DNA from: Risungbinella massiliensis | GTDB lineage: Bacteria > Bacillota > Bacilli > Thermoactinomycetales > Thermoactinomycetaceae | Direction: 5' to 3' | Assembly: GCF_000942395.1 (NCBI RefSeq) | Contig: NZ_LN812102.1 | Span: 1,214,816 to 1,278,815, forward strand | Length of the DNA stretch: 64,000 bases | In this document: piece by piece, positions 1 through 9,547 of the stretch | Position numbering within the stretch: the stretch's first letter is position 1 | Layout of the letters: every line of letters begins with the position of its first letter | Notes under the pieces: model-generated | What the model saw: the letters and a program-made list of their open reading frames with translations, nothing else | The model's database searches: none | Told to the model about the DNA's origin: nothing | Program-made: the position numbers and the translations under genes

Positions 1-2950
1 TAGCAGGTGCTCCACCTCTGATCAGTCGTCCAATCATTTGCCATATGTTAACAAACAAAAACCAAGCTAAACGCTTACGATCGTCGTCTTTTAACGCAGT
101 CCAATATTCTGGAGTTACATACATTGTCTGGAATAAAGAATTTGCTCTAATCCTTAATTTCTTGATTTTCTCTACAGCGGTTAAATTCCTGTTCTTTAAA
201 TCCAGCAAGTAATCATCCATCATACTATGGAGTGCTGTTAACATATAAAGCACATCTTCAGGAGTTGGGTATGGGCGGACCAAAAAGAAAACCGTTCCAA
301 ACAACGCCTCCCCATATTCATCAACCAAATTTAATCCTCTGTTTATCGCTCCCAAAGGAGCAACTAATACATCAACTTCTTCCGCTTCACGGGTCAAATC
401 ATTTCGTGTAATGTGATAATCAAAATCTGCTTTTTTTGTTAGAGATCGAAATCTCAATCCTTTATCTTCCCTATCCAACGTTGATGCAACCACGTCACAA
501 TCCGCATAGGAATTGCCAATTAACAGCACACCTCTTCCCCGTTTCTTGTTATTTTCGTCCCCCCATCTTTTCCATGATGCTAACTGATCTTTTATCTCAG
601 GAATCAAATGTTTGGTTAATAGTTTTAAGTTAACATCACGCTCTTCTCTATTTTTTCCAGATATTCGATAGGTGAATTTGTTCCAGATAAATTGCTCTAG
701 CTGATGAGACTGATTAGGTGAAGTTAGTAACCATTGTGAAGGCTGAGAAAGAGTATAAGCTGTCTTCACTGGCGATAATGTAGTACCTGATAATAATACA
801 ATTGCAGGTCCTTTCAGATCTCCACAGTGTTGAAACAAATTAGACCATTGATAAATTAACTCACGTCCCACTGTGTAATACCCAAATAACCTTAGAATTG
901 GGTCTTTCGTAGCAGGATCTTCAACCAGTTCATAACCATAACGAAACCCTGTCATCGGAGTAGGCAAGTGTGGAATTAACTCATTATTCCGATTCCCAAA
1001 TGGTACATCCACTGAGAAGTCGTCAATTTTTTGACGGACGATATCCTGATTAGATTCTATATAACTATAACAAGATTCAAAACAGCACAGCCAAAATACA
1101 AATCTCCACCGAGCGTTTATTTCCTCTAATTTATGTTCTGGCACGCTCAATTTAATGTTAAATAGATCTTCAATTCCAAAAGGGGTGCAATCACGCCAAT
1201 TGGAAGATGTTTTTCCTTCTAACAACTTAACTATTTTTCTAGCTTCACTGGCATGATTGTCCCAAAAAGCATCCTCCAGATCGGGATATTGATTCCAATG
1301 AGACAAAATCCTTTTTGTAAGTTCTTTTTTTTCAGGAGTAATATTCCATTTATCAACTTCTTTTTTTAGATCATGGAGCAAAAAGTCTTTAAAAGTTACT
1401 TTTCTTTTCAGATTATTTTTCAATCTATTACTTGAAAGTACGATTTCATACATCTTTCTTGCTGCTTGATCCATCATGTTTTTTCGTTTGCTATATTCTG
1501 TAATTATTCCACTTTGCTCATAAATTCCTGTAATCGAGTTAGTAATATCATACACAGCTTTTTCTACTATGCAATTTCGATTTCCAATAAGTTGTTGATT
1601 CATCATAAATAACTGATCTATTGTTTGCTGGGTAGCGTCAGCCTCATCAACGAAAACAATATCAAGCTTTTGATAAAATAGCTCATAAACTGTCTTTCTA
1701 TTCCCGAAAATCATTATTGGAGCAGTAGTTTGTGTAAGTGCTGCAGGAGTTGTAATGAAGACATCTGCATCATTAAAATCTTTATAATTATGATATATTC
1801 CACAGTGATGAGCTAGAGGACACAAATGTTTTACCTTTTTTCTCTTTTTCTTTCCGCTATGTACATATAAGTCATGGCACGGATAAGAATCTATAAATAT
1901 TTCATCTTCTGCCAACGCTTGAATTAAACAAAACGACGAAACATCTTCTAATCCTGTGTCTTGGATCATTTCGGATACTGACTTTTTAAACAGCCTGTTC
2001 TCCTCATACTTATTTCTTTCAGACTTTCCGATAAAAGTAACTACTTTCAATCCTAAATCTCGTAGTTCCTGTGCCTTTTGGACTATATCATCTACTCTTG
2101 ACTCAATGATTCCAACTGTAGCATTTTGATACTTACACTTAAAATAAGTTTGTGCGATGACAAAAGTAGATTTACCAGCTCCTAATCCTCCCAATATATG
2201 CTGAAGCCCTTCATATTCAAATGAATTCTTATGGTTAATTGGAAGTAGCTGCAACTCAGATAATCTCTTCTTGTAATTCTTAGATTTTTTTTGGTTGTTT
2301 GATAGGATATCATCCATCTCTTTTCCTAATAGAGTCCCGTTTTCACCTGAACTCACTTCTGAGCTTAACGTAATCCAATTCTCTTGCATCTCTTCAGTTA
2401 AATAAGGTAATTTCTTTGGCAATGTAACAGATATTTCATTTTCACCACGATCATAAAAGTACGTTTTTCCTAACTGAGCAAATTTCCGTCTAGATCCTTG
2501 GAAAGGAATTACCTCTTCGATAAAGGTTTGATAATACTCCTCACGCTTTGTTCCTGCTACTGGTGGAAAATTTTTTATCAATTTTAGTGTTGGATCTTCT
2601 TTTTTTTCTACATCAAATAATCGATATTGCTTTGGAACTTCTAAGTAATTATGCAACCAATCAAACCAACCGCCAAAACTAAAATGGAAGTTCAGACACT
2701 TGATTCTTTTGATTACTCTCTGGATCAGTTGATCTTTTACATACAAGTGCTGATATCCTGAAAAAAGAACGTCATATTGTTCTATTGGTATTTTTTTATG
2801 GATAGCAAATTTCTCTGTTATGTAAAGAACAAATTCTACTTCCATCAATCTTCTGCATGAAGATCGATCTGTAACAGTTGGAAATAAGCTATCTATATAC
2901 TCTCTTGAAGTACAAGAAACAAACCACTGATAAAGATCAAGTCTTCCCAT
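1..2950 (-). CDS. DinG/XPD-type helicase of a probable pPIWI-RE island (3' end outside window)
   Basis: Reading the minus strand from an ATG at 2950 gives about 983 codons without a stop, running off the left edge. Visible superfamily 2 helicase landmarks are a Walker A (GLGAGKSTF), a DEAD-type box (VFVDEAD), a motif III-like LLSGTTLSP, a motif V-like APLGAINRGLNL and a motif VI-like QMIGRLIRGG, so almost the whole helicase core is present. The roughly 230 residues before Walker A match no domain I can name. The ATG follows the stop of the upstream endonuclease-like gene directly (TAA-ATG), so the two are co-translated. DinG-type helicase beside an REase-type protein is the known layout of pPIWI-RE three-gene islands, whose Argonaute-like gene would then lie left of this window. 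Helicase: sure. Island assignment: inferred. Confidence 0.75.
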   Translation of the reverse strand, partial: MGRLDLYQWFVSCTSREYIDSLFPTVTDRSSCRRLMEVEFVLYITEKFAIHKKIPIEQYDVLFSGYQHLYVKDQLIQRVIKRIKCLNFHFSFGGWFDWLHNYLEVPKQYRLFDVEKKEDPTLKLIKNFPPVAGTKREEYYQTFIEEVIPFQGSRRKFAQLGKTYFYDRGENEISVTLPKKLPYLTEEMQENWITLSSEVSSGENGTLLGKEMDDILSNNQKKSKNYKKRLSELQLLPINHKNSFEYEGLQHILGGLGAGKSTFVIAQTYFKCKYQNATVGIIESRVDDIVQKAQELRDLGLKVVTFIGKSERNKYEENRLFKKSVSEMIQDTGLEDVSSFCLIQALAEDEIFIDSYPCHDLYVHSGKKKRKKVKHLCPLAHHCGIYHNYKDFNDADVFITTPAALTQTTAPIMIFGNRKTVYELFYQKLDIVFVDEADATQQTIDQLFMMNQQLIGNRNCIVEKAVYDITNSITGIYEQSGIITEYSKRKNMMDQAARKMYEIVLSSNRLKNNLKRKVTFKDFLLHDLKKEVDKWNITPEKKELTKRILSHWNQYPDLEDAFWDNHASEARKIVKLLEGKTSSNWRDCTPFGIEDLFNIKLSVPEHKLEEINARWRFVFWLCCFESCYSYIESNQDIVRQKIDDFSVDVPFGNRNNELIPHLPTPMTGFRYGYELVEDPATKDPILRLFGYYTVGRELIYQWSNLFQHCGDLKGPAIVLLSGTTLSPVKTAYTLSQPSQWLLTSPNQSHQLEQFIWNKFTYRISGKNREERDVNLKLLTKHLIPEIKDQLASWKRWGDENNKKRGRGVLLIGNSYADCDVVASTLDREDKGLRFRSLTKKADFDYHITRNDLTREAEEVDVLVAPLGAINRGLNLVDEYGEALFGTVFFLVRPYPTPEDVLYMLTALHSMMDDYLLDLKNRNLTAVEKIKKLRIRANSLFQTMYVTPEYWTALKDDDRKRLAWFLFVNIWQMIGRLIRGGAPA

Positions 2951-4051
2951 TTATTTTTCCGCCTTTTCACGAAGGAAGTTTGCTAGCTTACTTTCCGATA
3001 AAATTTGAATCCCATCTTCATTTGCAAAAAATGATTTAACTCTCTTTATATATCCAGGTCTCCAACTTGCTGTATATTCATAAGGAACAATATAAATCGG
3101 GAGATGACCATTTTCATTTTTCTGTAAATTTTCCTGAATTTGAAATGCCAATCCATCGGGACTTCTATAACTTTTCACATCAAAATCAATTACTTCATTT
3201 TCTAATATAACTCGAATATCTCCATCTCTATCAATATTAGGATACAATTCGACCTGGTATATTGATGTTAGGCGTGAAAAAATCCTTAATTCTGATATTC
3301 CCGGAACCAGAACAGAACTATGAACACCATGTTTTAAGCGATAAGTTTTTTCCTCATCTTTAAAATTAAATGGCTTAGGATTAACAAAATTCCAGTTGGA
3401 AAAACGTGTTCCACTAATTTTCCCACAAACATTATACTTTCCACACTGCCAGTTACCATTTTTAAAATGTAAGGTATACCCGCAATTTGGACAAACCCTA
3501 TATTCCCTCCAATTCTCTAATCTTTCATAACACTGCTCTAGTTGTTTTTTTATAAAAAGATCTTCAATTGAATCCAATAGTTTTTCTAACCCATTTTCAG
3601 ATAAAACAGCAAATTTCTTATCTGCTAATATTTTACGGAAAGTAACATATCCCTTTTGATATGGAACAGGATAACTGGCACAATAACTAATTACTTCTAA
3701 AACCGGCTTCGTCTGGTAATCTCTTGGATTACCAGTATATTTTAGAAACCAATACGCTTGTTCACTTATCTCATTAATTTCTAGATCATACAGAGCAGAC
3801 TCAAAGTTAATTGGTAACTCACTGTATTTTTCTGGGAGCCAGTCTAAAAGTGGTTTAGTATGTATCTCTAACCATTGATTAATCGATGCCGGCGGAATAA
3901 TACTTAAATCTAGAAAAAAACAAGCTAACTGCTGATGAGATTGTCTAATAACTTTTCTATTTTTATTCGGGCTTTCATTTTTATTTAAGGCTTGGAGAGC
4001 TTTGATTTGAATATATAAAAGTTCTTGAACTCTATGAATGTCTTCCAACAA
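2951..4051 (-). CDS. restriction-endonuclease-related protein (pPIWI-RE associated type)
   Basis: 366 residues. The N-terminal ~180 residues are helical and unassigned. A zinc ribbon follows at about 185-215 (CPNCGY...CGKYNVCGK), then a PD-(D/E)XK-like nuclease fold at about 245-366 with an acidic stretch (NIDRDGDIRV) and a DFDVKSY motif, the D-x-K core of restriction endonucleases. This order (N-terminal domain, zinc ribbon, C-terminal REase) fits the REase partner of pPIWI-RE proteins. It is first in the leftward unit and abuts the helicase start. Role inferred: DNA cleavage in a defence complex. It could instead belong to another helicase-nuclease system, because the Argonaute-like partner is not in the window. 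Confidence 0.65.
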   Translation of the reverse strand: MLEDIHRVQELLYIQIKALQALNKNESPNKNRKVIRQSHQQLACFFLDLSIIPPASINQWLEIHTKPLLDWLPEKYSELPINFESALYDLEINEISEQAYWFLKYTGNPRDYQTKPVLEVISYCASYPVPYQKGYVTFRKILADKKFAVLSENGLEKLLDSIEDLFIKKQLEQCYERLENWREYRVCPNCGYTLHFKNGNWQCGKYNVCGKISGTRFSNWNFVNPKPFNFKDEEKTYRLKHGVHSSVLVPGISELRIFSRLTSIYQVELYPNIDRDGDIRVILENEVIDFDVKSYRSPDGLAFQIQENLQKNENGHLPIYIVPYEYTASWRPGYIKRVKSFFANEDGIQILSESKLANFLREKAEK

Positions 4052-4435
4052 ACCTACCTCCTATTAGCTAATTACATATTCCAAAAATGTTACCCTATCA
4101 TAATTACTCTTCTCCTTTCTATTTTAATTTCCTTTTTTATACATAATAATAAGAAACTTACCATCTTCTACTTTTTTCAGATGGGGCTCCTTCTATAAAC
4201 ACCCTTTAATTGAGTCATTACCTTATAATATTAATTTCGTTTGTTTAGTTGAGATTAATCATTTTAAATGCAAAAGAGACCCTCTTTAGATAAGCCTAAA
4301 AAGTGGTCTCCTCTATTGTAAAAATGCTTTGCTAGATTTCGGAGCATAGTTAATTCGAATCGCTGGTCTTTACACTCCCGTCATATGCTAGATAACTCAC
4401 ACTAGAATGTAAAATGAATATTTCAGAGTCGAGTA
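4052..4435. other. non-coding gap with one inverted repeat
   Basis: About 380 bases without a convincing gene. The arms GAGACC (4276-4281) and GGTCTC (4305-4310) could form a stem with flanking A/T runs, possibly a terminator for the leftward gene at 4436-4789. The right part must also hold the promoter for the leftward endonuclease/helicase pair; no clear -35/-10 pair stands out. Confidence 0.4.
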
Positions 4436-4789
4436 CTAATCCCTTTCAGCAACTGTTAAAGTATCTCTCATAATTTCACGAACTTCTTCTATATCCACTT
4501 CTTTTATTCCCTCTGGTGTTTTCACAACTGTAAAAAGTACATGTCCAGTCAATCCACGAATCCCTTGAATGAGGGCAGCAGCTGCTACCCCATGATCAGG
4601 AAGGGCAATAGTGACTAAACTATTTTCTTTACGAGCATTCAGTATTATAGAACGGACTTGATCAATGGCTCTGCAAACTTCTTTGACTAGATCATAAGGT
4701 TGATTTTGATGCAGTTGAAGAGAAATATAATGATATTCATAGTCACTTGTTTGATACTCACCATGAAAATCGAGTAGAACCTTTTTCAT
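4436..4789 (-). CDS. hypothetical protein, weakly Csx15-like
   Basis: 117 residues, intact, starting MKKVLLDFHG. The centre has alternating hydrophobic strands and a PDHGVAAAALIQGIRGLTGH segment that resembles, by eye only, the P-x-h-AA-L-x-x-h-G-x-x-G-H pattern of Csx15-type CRISPR-associated proteins. It stands alone inside the defence island, between the helicase/nuclease pair and the restriction-modification genes. There is no CRISPR array or cas gene here, so a CRISPR role is not supported. No catalytic motif is recognisable. Confidence 0.5.
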   Translation of the reverse strand: MKKVLLDFHGEYQTSDYEYHYISLQLHQNQPYDLVKEVCRAIDQVRSIILNARKENSLVTIALPDHGVAAAALIQGIRGLTGHVLFTVVKTPEGIKEVDIEEVREIMRDTLTVAERD

Positions 4790-5076
4790 GAACAGTCTCC
4801 TTTACGTATAGATAAGATCAGACTCTTTCACTGTAAATGCTTCTTGTAAAATGGCTTGATGCAAATAACTCAAATATTCCGCTCGTCTTCATTCTCCTCT
4901 CTTGGTTTTTGTGCCCAGTACAATAATTCTTACATTAGTAAAGATCACGTCTTTAACGTTTCTTACATTTCACCAAACCAAGAATCTGTGTAGTCAACCT
5001 CTTCAAATCTACATTCTTATGGTTCAAACTCCTCGAACAAACACTTCTATCATATTTGCAGAGGTTAATCAGTAAT
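4790..5076. other. gap, nothing recognised
   Basis: Roughly 290 AT-rich bases between two small leftward genes. No ORF with a plausible ribosome binding site, repeat or strong hairpin was seen. Confidence 0.4.
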
Positions 5077-5274
5077 TCAATCCCCTTTAGTCCGAGTATT
5101 CTTAATATAATCTATCCAAACGTCAACCTCAGCAACTAGTTCATCAAAACTTTTATCAAAAGGATAGTTTTCAGCTAATTGGTCTTGTTCTTCATATGAG
5201 AGGTTTCCCCATTCGTTATTAACCTGTGACATAGCACTAAGCATTTCTTCTAGCTTAGTAATCATCTTATCCAT
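5077..5274 (-). CDS. small acidic hypothetical protein
   Basis: 65 residues, rich in Asp/Glu, predicted mostly helical, with no signal peptide or membrane segment. The ATG is preceded by GGGGGA at a 7-base spacing, which supports real translation. I do not recognise the family. It sits between the Csx15-like gene and the restriction-modification genes and may be a small accessory of the defence island. Confidence 0.5.
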   Translation of the reverse strand: MDKMITKLEEMLSAMSQVNNEWGNLSYEEQDQLAENYPFDKSFDELVAEVDVWIDYIKNTRTKGD

Positions 5275-5757
5275 TCACATATCCCCCAAAAAAGTTATTT
5301 TACTAGAGACAGCAACAATATTTCAGTACAATCTAATTCAAATGGACTTCGGCAAAATTAAAAAATTCGACATCTTAAAAGTAATTCCTATCACTATATA
5401 CAAACATTAGTTCTGTAATTATAACTCATAATCGAATCTTTAGTGAAACAATTATATATGTGTGAAGCAGTAGTTTCATGGATACATCCTAGTTAAGTAA
5501 CTAAAAAGTGCTTTCATTAGTGCTAAAAAAGTTAATACTAATCATTGAATCCCAAAAACTCCCCTTATCACATAGGGGTAGTTTTTTGTCTTTTAATTAG
5601 TGTAGCTAGTTACAATTGATCATTTATCCGCTATCGGGACTGGGTATCAAATCATCCAGGAGTAATCATGAGAAGATTCTAAGAATAGAAACCACATTTC
5701 TGACTGCCAGAGTTGTCTACACGACTATGTACCGACATTTACTTATTTTTATGTTGT
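5275..5757. other. non-coding gap with a terminator-like hairpin
   Basis: About 480 AT-rich bases. The only clear structure is a hairpin at 5554-5587 (AAAAACT-CCCC, loop TTATCACATA, GGGG-TA-GTTTTTT), a good intrinsic terminator on the plus strand and fair on the minus strand. No gene is evident on either side of it within the gap. Confidence 0.5.
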
Positions 5758-6174
5758 TCATTCCCCTTTTGCTCTTTGAATGAATTCAATAATCCTATCA
5801 ACTGCACCTTTATAATCCTCTTTTATTTCGTGTTCCCAAATCCTAAGCAAATGCCATCCCGCAACTAAATAGTGATGATTTACTGCTGCATCCCTTTCTT
5901 TATTTCTTTGTAATTTCTTTTTCCAGTATTCAGAATTTGTCTTCGGCATATTGCCATGTATTTCACACCCGTGCCAAAAACATGAATCTATGAAGATAAC
6001 CACTCTGTACTTTTTTATAGCAATGTCAGGTTTTCCATGTAAATCCTTGACATTTCTACGGAATCTTAATCCTCGGTTCCATAACTCTTTGGTAATTTTG
6101 TCTTCTAATTTAGAAATCGACCGTATTGCCTGCATGTTTTTTCGTCGTTGTTCCTTATTAAGATTATCTGCCAT
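5758..6174 (-). CDS. vsr: very short patch repair (Vsr) endonuclease
   Basis: About 138 residues from the chosen ATG, which has GGAG six bases upstream; another ATG lies four codons earlier without such a site. Family landmarks are present in order: RRKNMQAIRS, the LHGKPDIAIKKYRVVIFIDSCFWHGC core with the catalytic Asp and the Cys-rich FWHGCEIH zinc segment, the WKKKLQRNKERD helix and the LRIWEHEI end. Vsr nicks DNA beside T:G mismatches made when 5-methylcytosine deaminates, so it fits the C5-methyltransferase 2 kb away. It is divergent from the HTH/restriction enzyme pair. Confidence 0.93.
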   Translation of the reverse strand: MADNLNKEQRRKNMQAIRSISKLEDKITKELWNRGLRFRRNVKDLHGKPDIAIKKYRVVIFIDSCFWHGCEIHGNMPKTNSEYWKKKLQRNKERDAAVNHHYLVAGWHLLRIWEHEIKEDYKGAVDRIIEFIQRAKGE

Positions 6175-6303
6175 AAAAATCTCCATATTAAAAAATATTT
6201 TATTCTGAACAAAAATATCTACTCATGAGCTGATTTCAAGTAACAAGATATAATTTATTGTTAAAAACAAGGGAAGATACTGGAAGGTTAGGAGGTGCAT
6301 GAT

Positions 6304-6798
6304 ATGTCTCAAATTTTACCGAATGATAGTTTTTTATTGCAAGAATTGCTCAATAAGGTTTTACTTTACCGACTCACACGGAACCTTGACAAAGAACTTC
6401 AAAACCGTAAAATCAGCCACGCTGAGTTAAGTGGCAGTACGGGTCGAAAAAATAATTGGTTTAATCGTACATTCAACGAATTAGAAGACATGCGAATCTC
6501 GACGTTTATAAAATCGCTAGCAGCAATAAATAAGATTATTAGCAATACCAGCAAATTCTCACCTGTTGAAGTCCAAGCTGTTATTGACGAAGAAATACTC
6601 AATATAGCTTCAGTTATCATTGATTTATCAATGAACGACGTTCGATATTTGCTAAACAATGACCCCGATTTACCCAAGTTCTTCGAGGATATCAAATTCT
6701 ATGTTGATTCTTTGAGGGCATTAAAAAACGTGCTTTCATTAGAAGAATCAGATGCTTACGACCGAGTTTTAAATCGAATAAATTCCGAAGGGAACTGA
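6304..6798 (+). CDS. HTH protein of the restriction-modification locus
   Basis: About 164 residues. An ATG with AGGAGG eight bases upstream is preferred over the GTG three codons earlier, which overlaps that site. Residues 30-75 (KISHAELSGSTGRKNNWFN...MRISTFIKSLAAI) read like an XRE-type helix-turn-helix. The C-terminal half is helical and acidic and unassigned. It lies 4 bp upstream of the restriction enzyme gene, so it is cotranscribed and may be a controller that delays or tunes nuclease expression. It is longer than classical C proteins (about 80 residues), so a structural role with the nuclease is also possible. Confidence 0.6.
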   Translation: MSQILPNDSFLLQELLNKVLLYRLTRNLDKELQNRKISHAELSGSTGRKNNWFNRTFNELEDMRISTFIKSLAAINKIISNTSKFSPVEVQAVIDEEILNIASVIIDLSMNDVRYLLNNDPDLPKFFEDIKFYVDSLRALKNVLSLEESDAYDRVLNRINSEGN

Positions 6799-6802
6799 TA
6801 AA

Positions 6803-8428
6803 ATGTCAGAGCGAAAAATTTGGTTTATTACCCGCCCGGAACGTGACCCTAAATTCCATCGTGACGCACTTCTAGCTTTATGTGACGCAACCGATGGATT
6901 GACCATCAAGTGGTCTGGTAACCGCCAAGCCCATTTTAATTACGAACGTGCTTTGAACGATCGCGGCGTTAAGCGGAATAACGTCAGTAACGATGGTTCA
7001 GGCGGAAGAACCTGGGCGGCAATGTTAAAAACTTTTGCTTATATCTATACGGATGAAGAAGGTTCCTTGAAACTCACCAAAGTAGGGAAAAAGATTCTGG
7101 ACGGTGAAAAGGTTAGGGATAATGTAACAAAACAAATTCTGACCCTGCAAATTCCCAATGCTTATTTCCTTGAATCTGGCTTCCGTCCGAAGTTTGAATC
7201 AAGTTTTCGAATTCGTCCTGCCCGATTTCTAATCAAACTGACGAATCAAGAGCAGTTAAACTATTATGTCACTAAAGAGGAAATCACCTATTTCGTTTTA
7301 ACTGCGAAGAAAGACAATGAATTGGCATCCGTCACGGACAAGATCCTTCATTTTAGAAACGCAAGCCTGACGGATAAAGCACAGATAAAACAAGAAATCG
7401 CTAAAAATTTCGACCACCGCGAACGTTCCGATAAGGGCGCAAGAGATTTTGAAATCGCACATGGGGATGTAGCCCACACGTTCATGTTGATTAGTGATTA
7501 TACTGGACTTGTCGAATACATACGCGGTGAAGCCCTTCGTGTTGAACCGTCGGATTCCAAGCGGGTCGCCAAAGAAATCGAACAGTATGATTATAGGTAT
7601 CCCTTTAACACTCGTTATCTTATCTCACTGCAACGTATGGCGGAAAATAATGGTTTGGATATTGAAAGCTATAAGGCTAGCAGTTACGGTGATATTAAGC
7701 CTGCAACTAATAAAACGAAAACTGCAAATAAAATTCGTGAATTGCTTTCGGATTATCCCGATTTAGATTATTTGTCGCATGAGGAATTGAAGGAAATTCT
7801 CATGAATGAATTCCCGCCAAAAGAAGCAGAAAAACACGCACACGACTTGAAACAAGTCACTCATAAAGCACTTAACAACGACTTTGTTGAAGGGTATTTG
7901 AACGAACTAGATAACCTTGTTTTTGAAGATAAGACAGGTGAAGTTTTCAAGGCAATCGGCTTTGAAGTTGAAATGCGACCTAAACCGCTTGCAAACGTTG
8001 AAACTGAAATCGAAATTCTTCTAAAATACGAAGGCATGCAAATGGGAATCATTGACGCTAAGAACTATCGTACAAAATTCGCTTTATCAGCTTCGTTGGC
8101 TTCGCATATGGCGTCGGAATATTTACCAAATTATGACGGATACGACAGCCGACAAGTATCGTTCTTCGGATATGTTACCGCGGCGGATTGGAGCGGTGAA
8201 AAGAACCTTGAAAAAATAAGTAATCTTACAAAACGTGCTATCCCCAACCGTGACATTAAGGGGATAATGCTAAGTGCAAATGTTTTACTTGGCTTCTTGG
8301 ATTATTGCCTAGATAATGACCTATCCAAGCAAGAACGAGTTGAATTATTTTTGAAGGCAATCAATAACCGTGCGTACTCGACCGTTGGCGAATTTTTGCG
8401 TGAGGTTAAAAAGAGCGACCTGTTTTAG
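6803..8428 (+). CDS. AlwI-family type II restriction endonuclease
   Basis: 541 residues. The N-terminus (KIWFITRPERDPKFHRDALL and the following winged-helix-like region) matches the AlwI restriction endonuclease family as I know it. The nuclease core is near residues 390-425: ETEIEILLKYEG then MGIIDAKNYR, giving E...D-A-K of a PD-(D/E)XK site. Family members cut outside short asymmetric sites such as GGATC; the site of this enzyme cannot be read from sequence. It is translated just after the HTH gene and is convergent with the methyltransferase. Intact. Confidence 0.85.
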   Translation: MSERKIWFITRPERDPKFHRDALLALCDATDGLTIKWSGNRQAHFNYERALNDRGVKRNNVSNDGSGGRTWAAMLKTFAYIYTDEEGSLKLTKVGKKILDGEKVRDNVTKQILTLQIPNAYFLESGFRPKFESSFRIRPARFLIKLTNQEQLNYYVTKEEITYFVLTAKKDNELASVTDKILHFRNASLTDKAQIKQEIAKNFDHRERSDKGARDFEIAHGDVAHTFMLISDYTGLVEYIRGEALRVEPSDSKRVAKEIEQYDYRYPFNTRYLISLQRMAENNGLDIESYKASSYGDIKPATNKTKTANKIRELLSDYPDLDYLSHEELKEILMNEFPPKEAEKHAHDLKQVTHKALNNDFVEGYLNELDNLVFEDKTGEVFKAIGFEVEMRPKPLANVETEIEILLKYEGMQMGIIDAKNYRTKFALSASLASHMASEYLPNYDGYDSRQVSFFGYVTAADWSGEKNLEKISNLTKRAIPNRDIKGIMLSANVLLGFLDYCLDNDLSKQERVELFLKAINNRAYSTVGEFLREVKKSDLF

Positions 8429-8441
8429 TCGCTCTCTTTTT
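8413..8441 (+). terminator. intrinsic terminator between restriction and methylase genes
   Basis: GAGCGAC (8413-8419), a seven-base loop and GTCGCTC (8427-8433) form a stem followed by CTTTTTTT. The stop codon of the nuclease gene lies inside the hairpin, so the gene ends within its own terminator. Confidence 0.8.
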
Positions 8442-8452
8442 TTATAATGTAA

Positions 8453-9547
8453 TTAATTCAAGTTGGTCTGGTCAAAGTCATCAACATTCCACTTTGGATC
8501 AATGCTTTCATATTCAATTCCCGCAAAAGTTTTCAGTATTGCTTCAATAATAATTTTCGCACCTTCTGGTGGAACAGCCATACCGATTTGCTGTCTGACT
8601 TTTTCCTTCCCGCCGAGAAAAACATAATCATCCGGGAATGTTTGAATCCGCGCACGTTCCCTGTTTGTCAAAGCGCGTGGTTCACTCCAATGATACATAT
8701 GTGTACCGCCACCACCGCTGCCAGTAACAGTATAAGACGGTTGGTCTGGGTGTAAACGTCTATATATCTGGCTCATTTTTGCGCCTTTGACGTTTAATCT
8801 TAAATGTTGTGGGATTCCTTCAAACCACGCATTTTGACCCGCAGGAATATGATTTAAGAATTCAATTACTTTCTTAGTATGTCGCGTTAATTCGTTATTC
8901 AGTGCATCAGCAGAAATCGGCGGTTCTGTTAATGCTTGTTTTACCGTTTTATAAGGCAATCTGCCTTCTCCGTGCGTAGGTGCAGGAACTCTAAACTCTT
9001 TATTTATATCATTTCTGATTCCGACAATAATAATTCTATGTCTAGTTTGAGGAATACCATAATCTTGAAATTTATATAAATGCGGTATAACTTTATACCC
9101 TGATTCCTTTAAGTCTCTCATAATCATATTGAAAGCCTGTCCATCATTTGCGCTTTGAAGACCAGACACATTTTCTGCAACAAACCATTTCGGTTGAAAC
9201 GTTCTTAATACCTTCACTCCATATGTATATAATGGACCATAATTGCCTTCCAGTCCTTTTTTCTCGCCGACAATACTATAATCATTACAAGGAAATCCAA
9301 ACGTAAAAGCGTCGATTTCTCCAAGAGTTTCAATATCTAGTTCACGAACATCCTTATTTATTACTGATTGAGGTCGGTCAGGACAAATGTTGTGAATGAA
9401 CGTACGACATGCAGATTCATCTATGTCATTAGCCCATTCATGTTCGACCTTATATTCAACACCGTCTTTATCAACAACCCTGACCATCTTTGCTCCTAAT
9501 GCAAGACCGCCGGGGCCGTTAAAAAATTCACCTTTTTTGAAAATCAT
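8453..9547 (-). CDS. DNA (cytosine-5) methyltransferase
   Basis: 364 residues. Motif I reads EFFNGPGGLALGAKM, close to the usual F-x-G-x-G-G AdoMet loop but starting FFNGPGG. The catalytic motif IV is FGFPCNDYSIVG with the nucleophilic Cys, where most enzymes have PCQ-x-F-S. Motif VI is WFAENVSGL, motif VIII is QTRHRIIIVG, and the target domain lies between about 200 and 300, followed by motif IX/X (RERARIQTFPDDY, IGMAVPP). It protects DNA against the convergent AlwI-type enzyme and creates the 5-methylcytosine that makes Vsr useful. Intact and on its own leftward transcript. Confidence 0.92.
   Translation of the reverse strand: MIFKKGEFFNGPGGLALGAKMVRVVDKDGVEYKVEHEWANDIDESACRTFIHNICPDRPQSVINKDVRELDIETLGEIDAFTFGFPCNDYSIVGEKKGLEGNYGPLYTYGVKVLRTFQPKWFVAENVSGLQSANDGQAFNMIMRDLKESGYKVIPHLYKFQDYGIPQTRHRIIIVGIRNDINKEFRVPAPTHGEGRLPYKTVKQALTEPPISADALNNELTRHTKKVIEFLNHIPAGQNAWFEGIPQHLRLNVKGAKMSQIYRRLHPDQPSYTVTGSGGGGTHMYHWSEPRALTNRERARIQTFPDDYVFLGGKEKVRQQIGMAVPPEGAKIIIEAILKTFAGIEYESIDPKWNVDDFDQTNLN

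Noticed and set aside
436-633. 65-codon plus-strand frame
   Set aside because: Lies opposite the long helicase frame, has no ribosome site and low-complexity composition.
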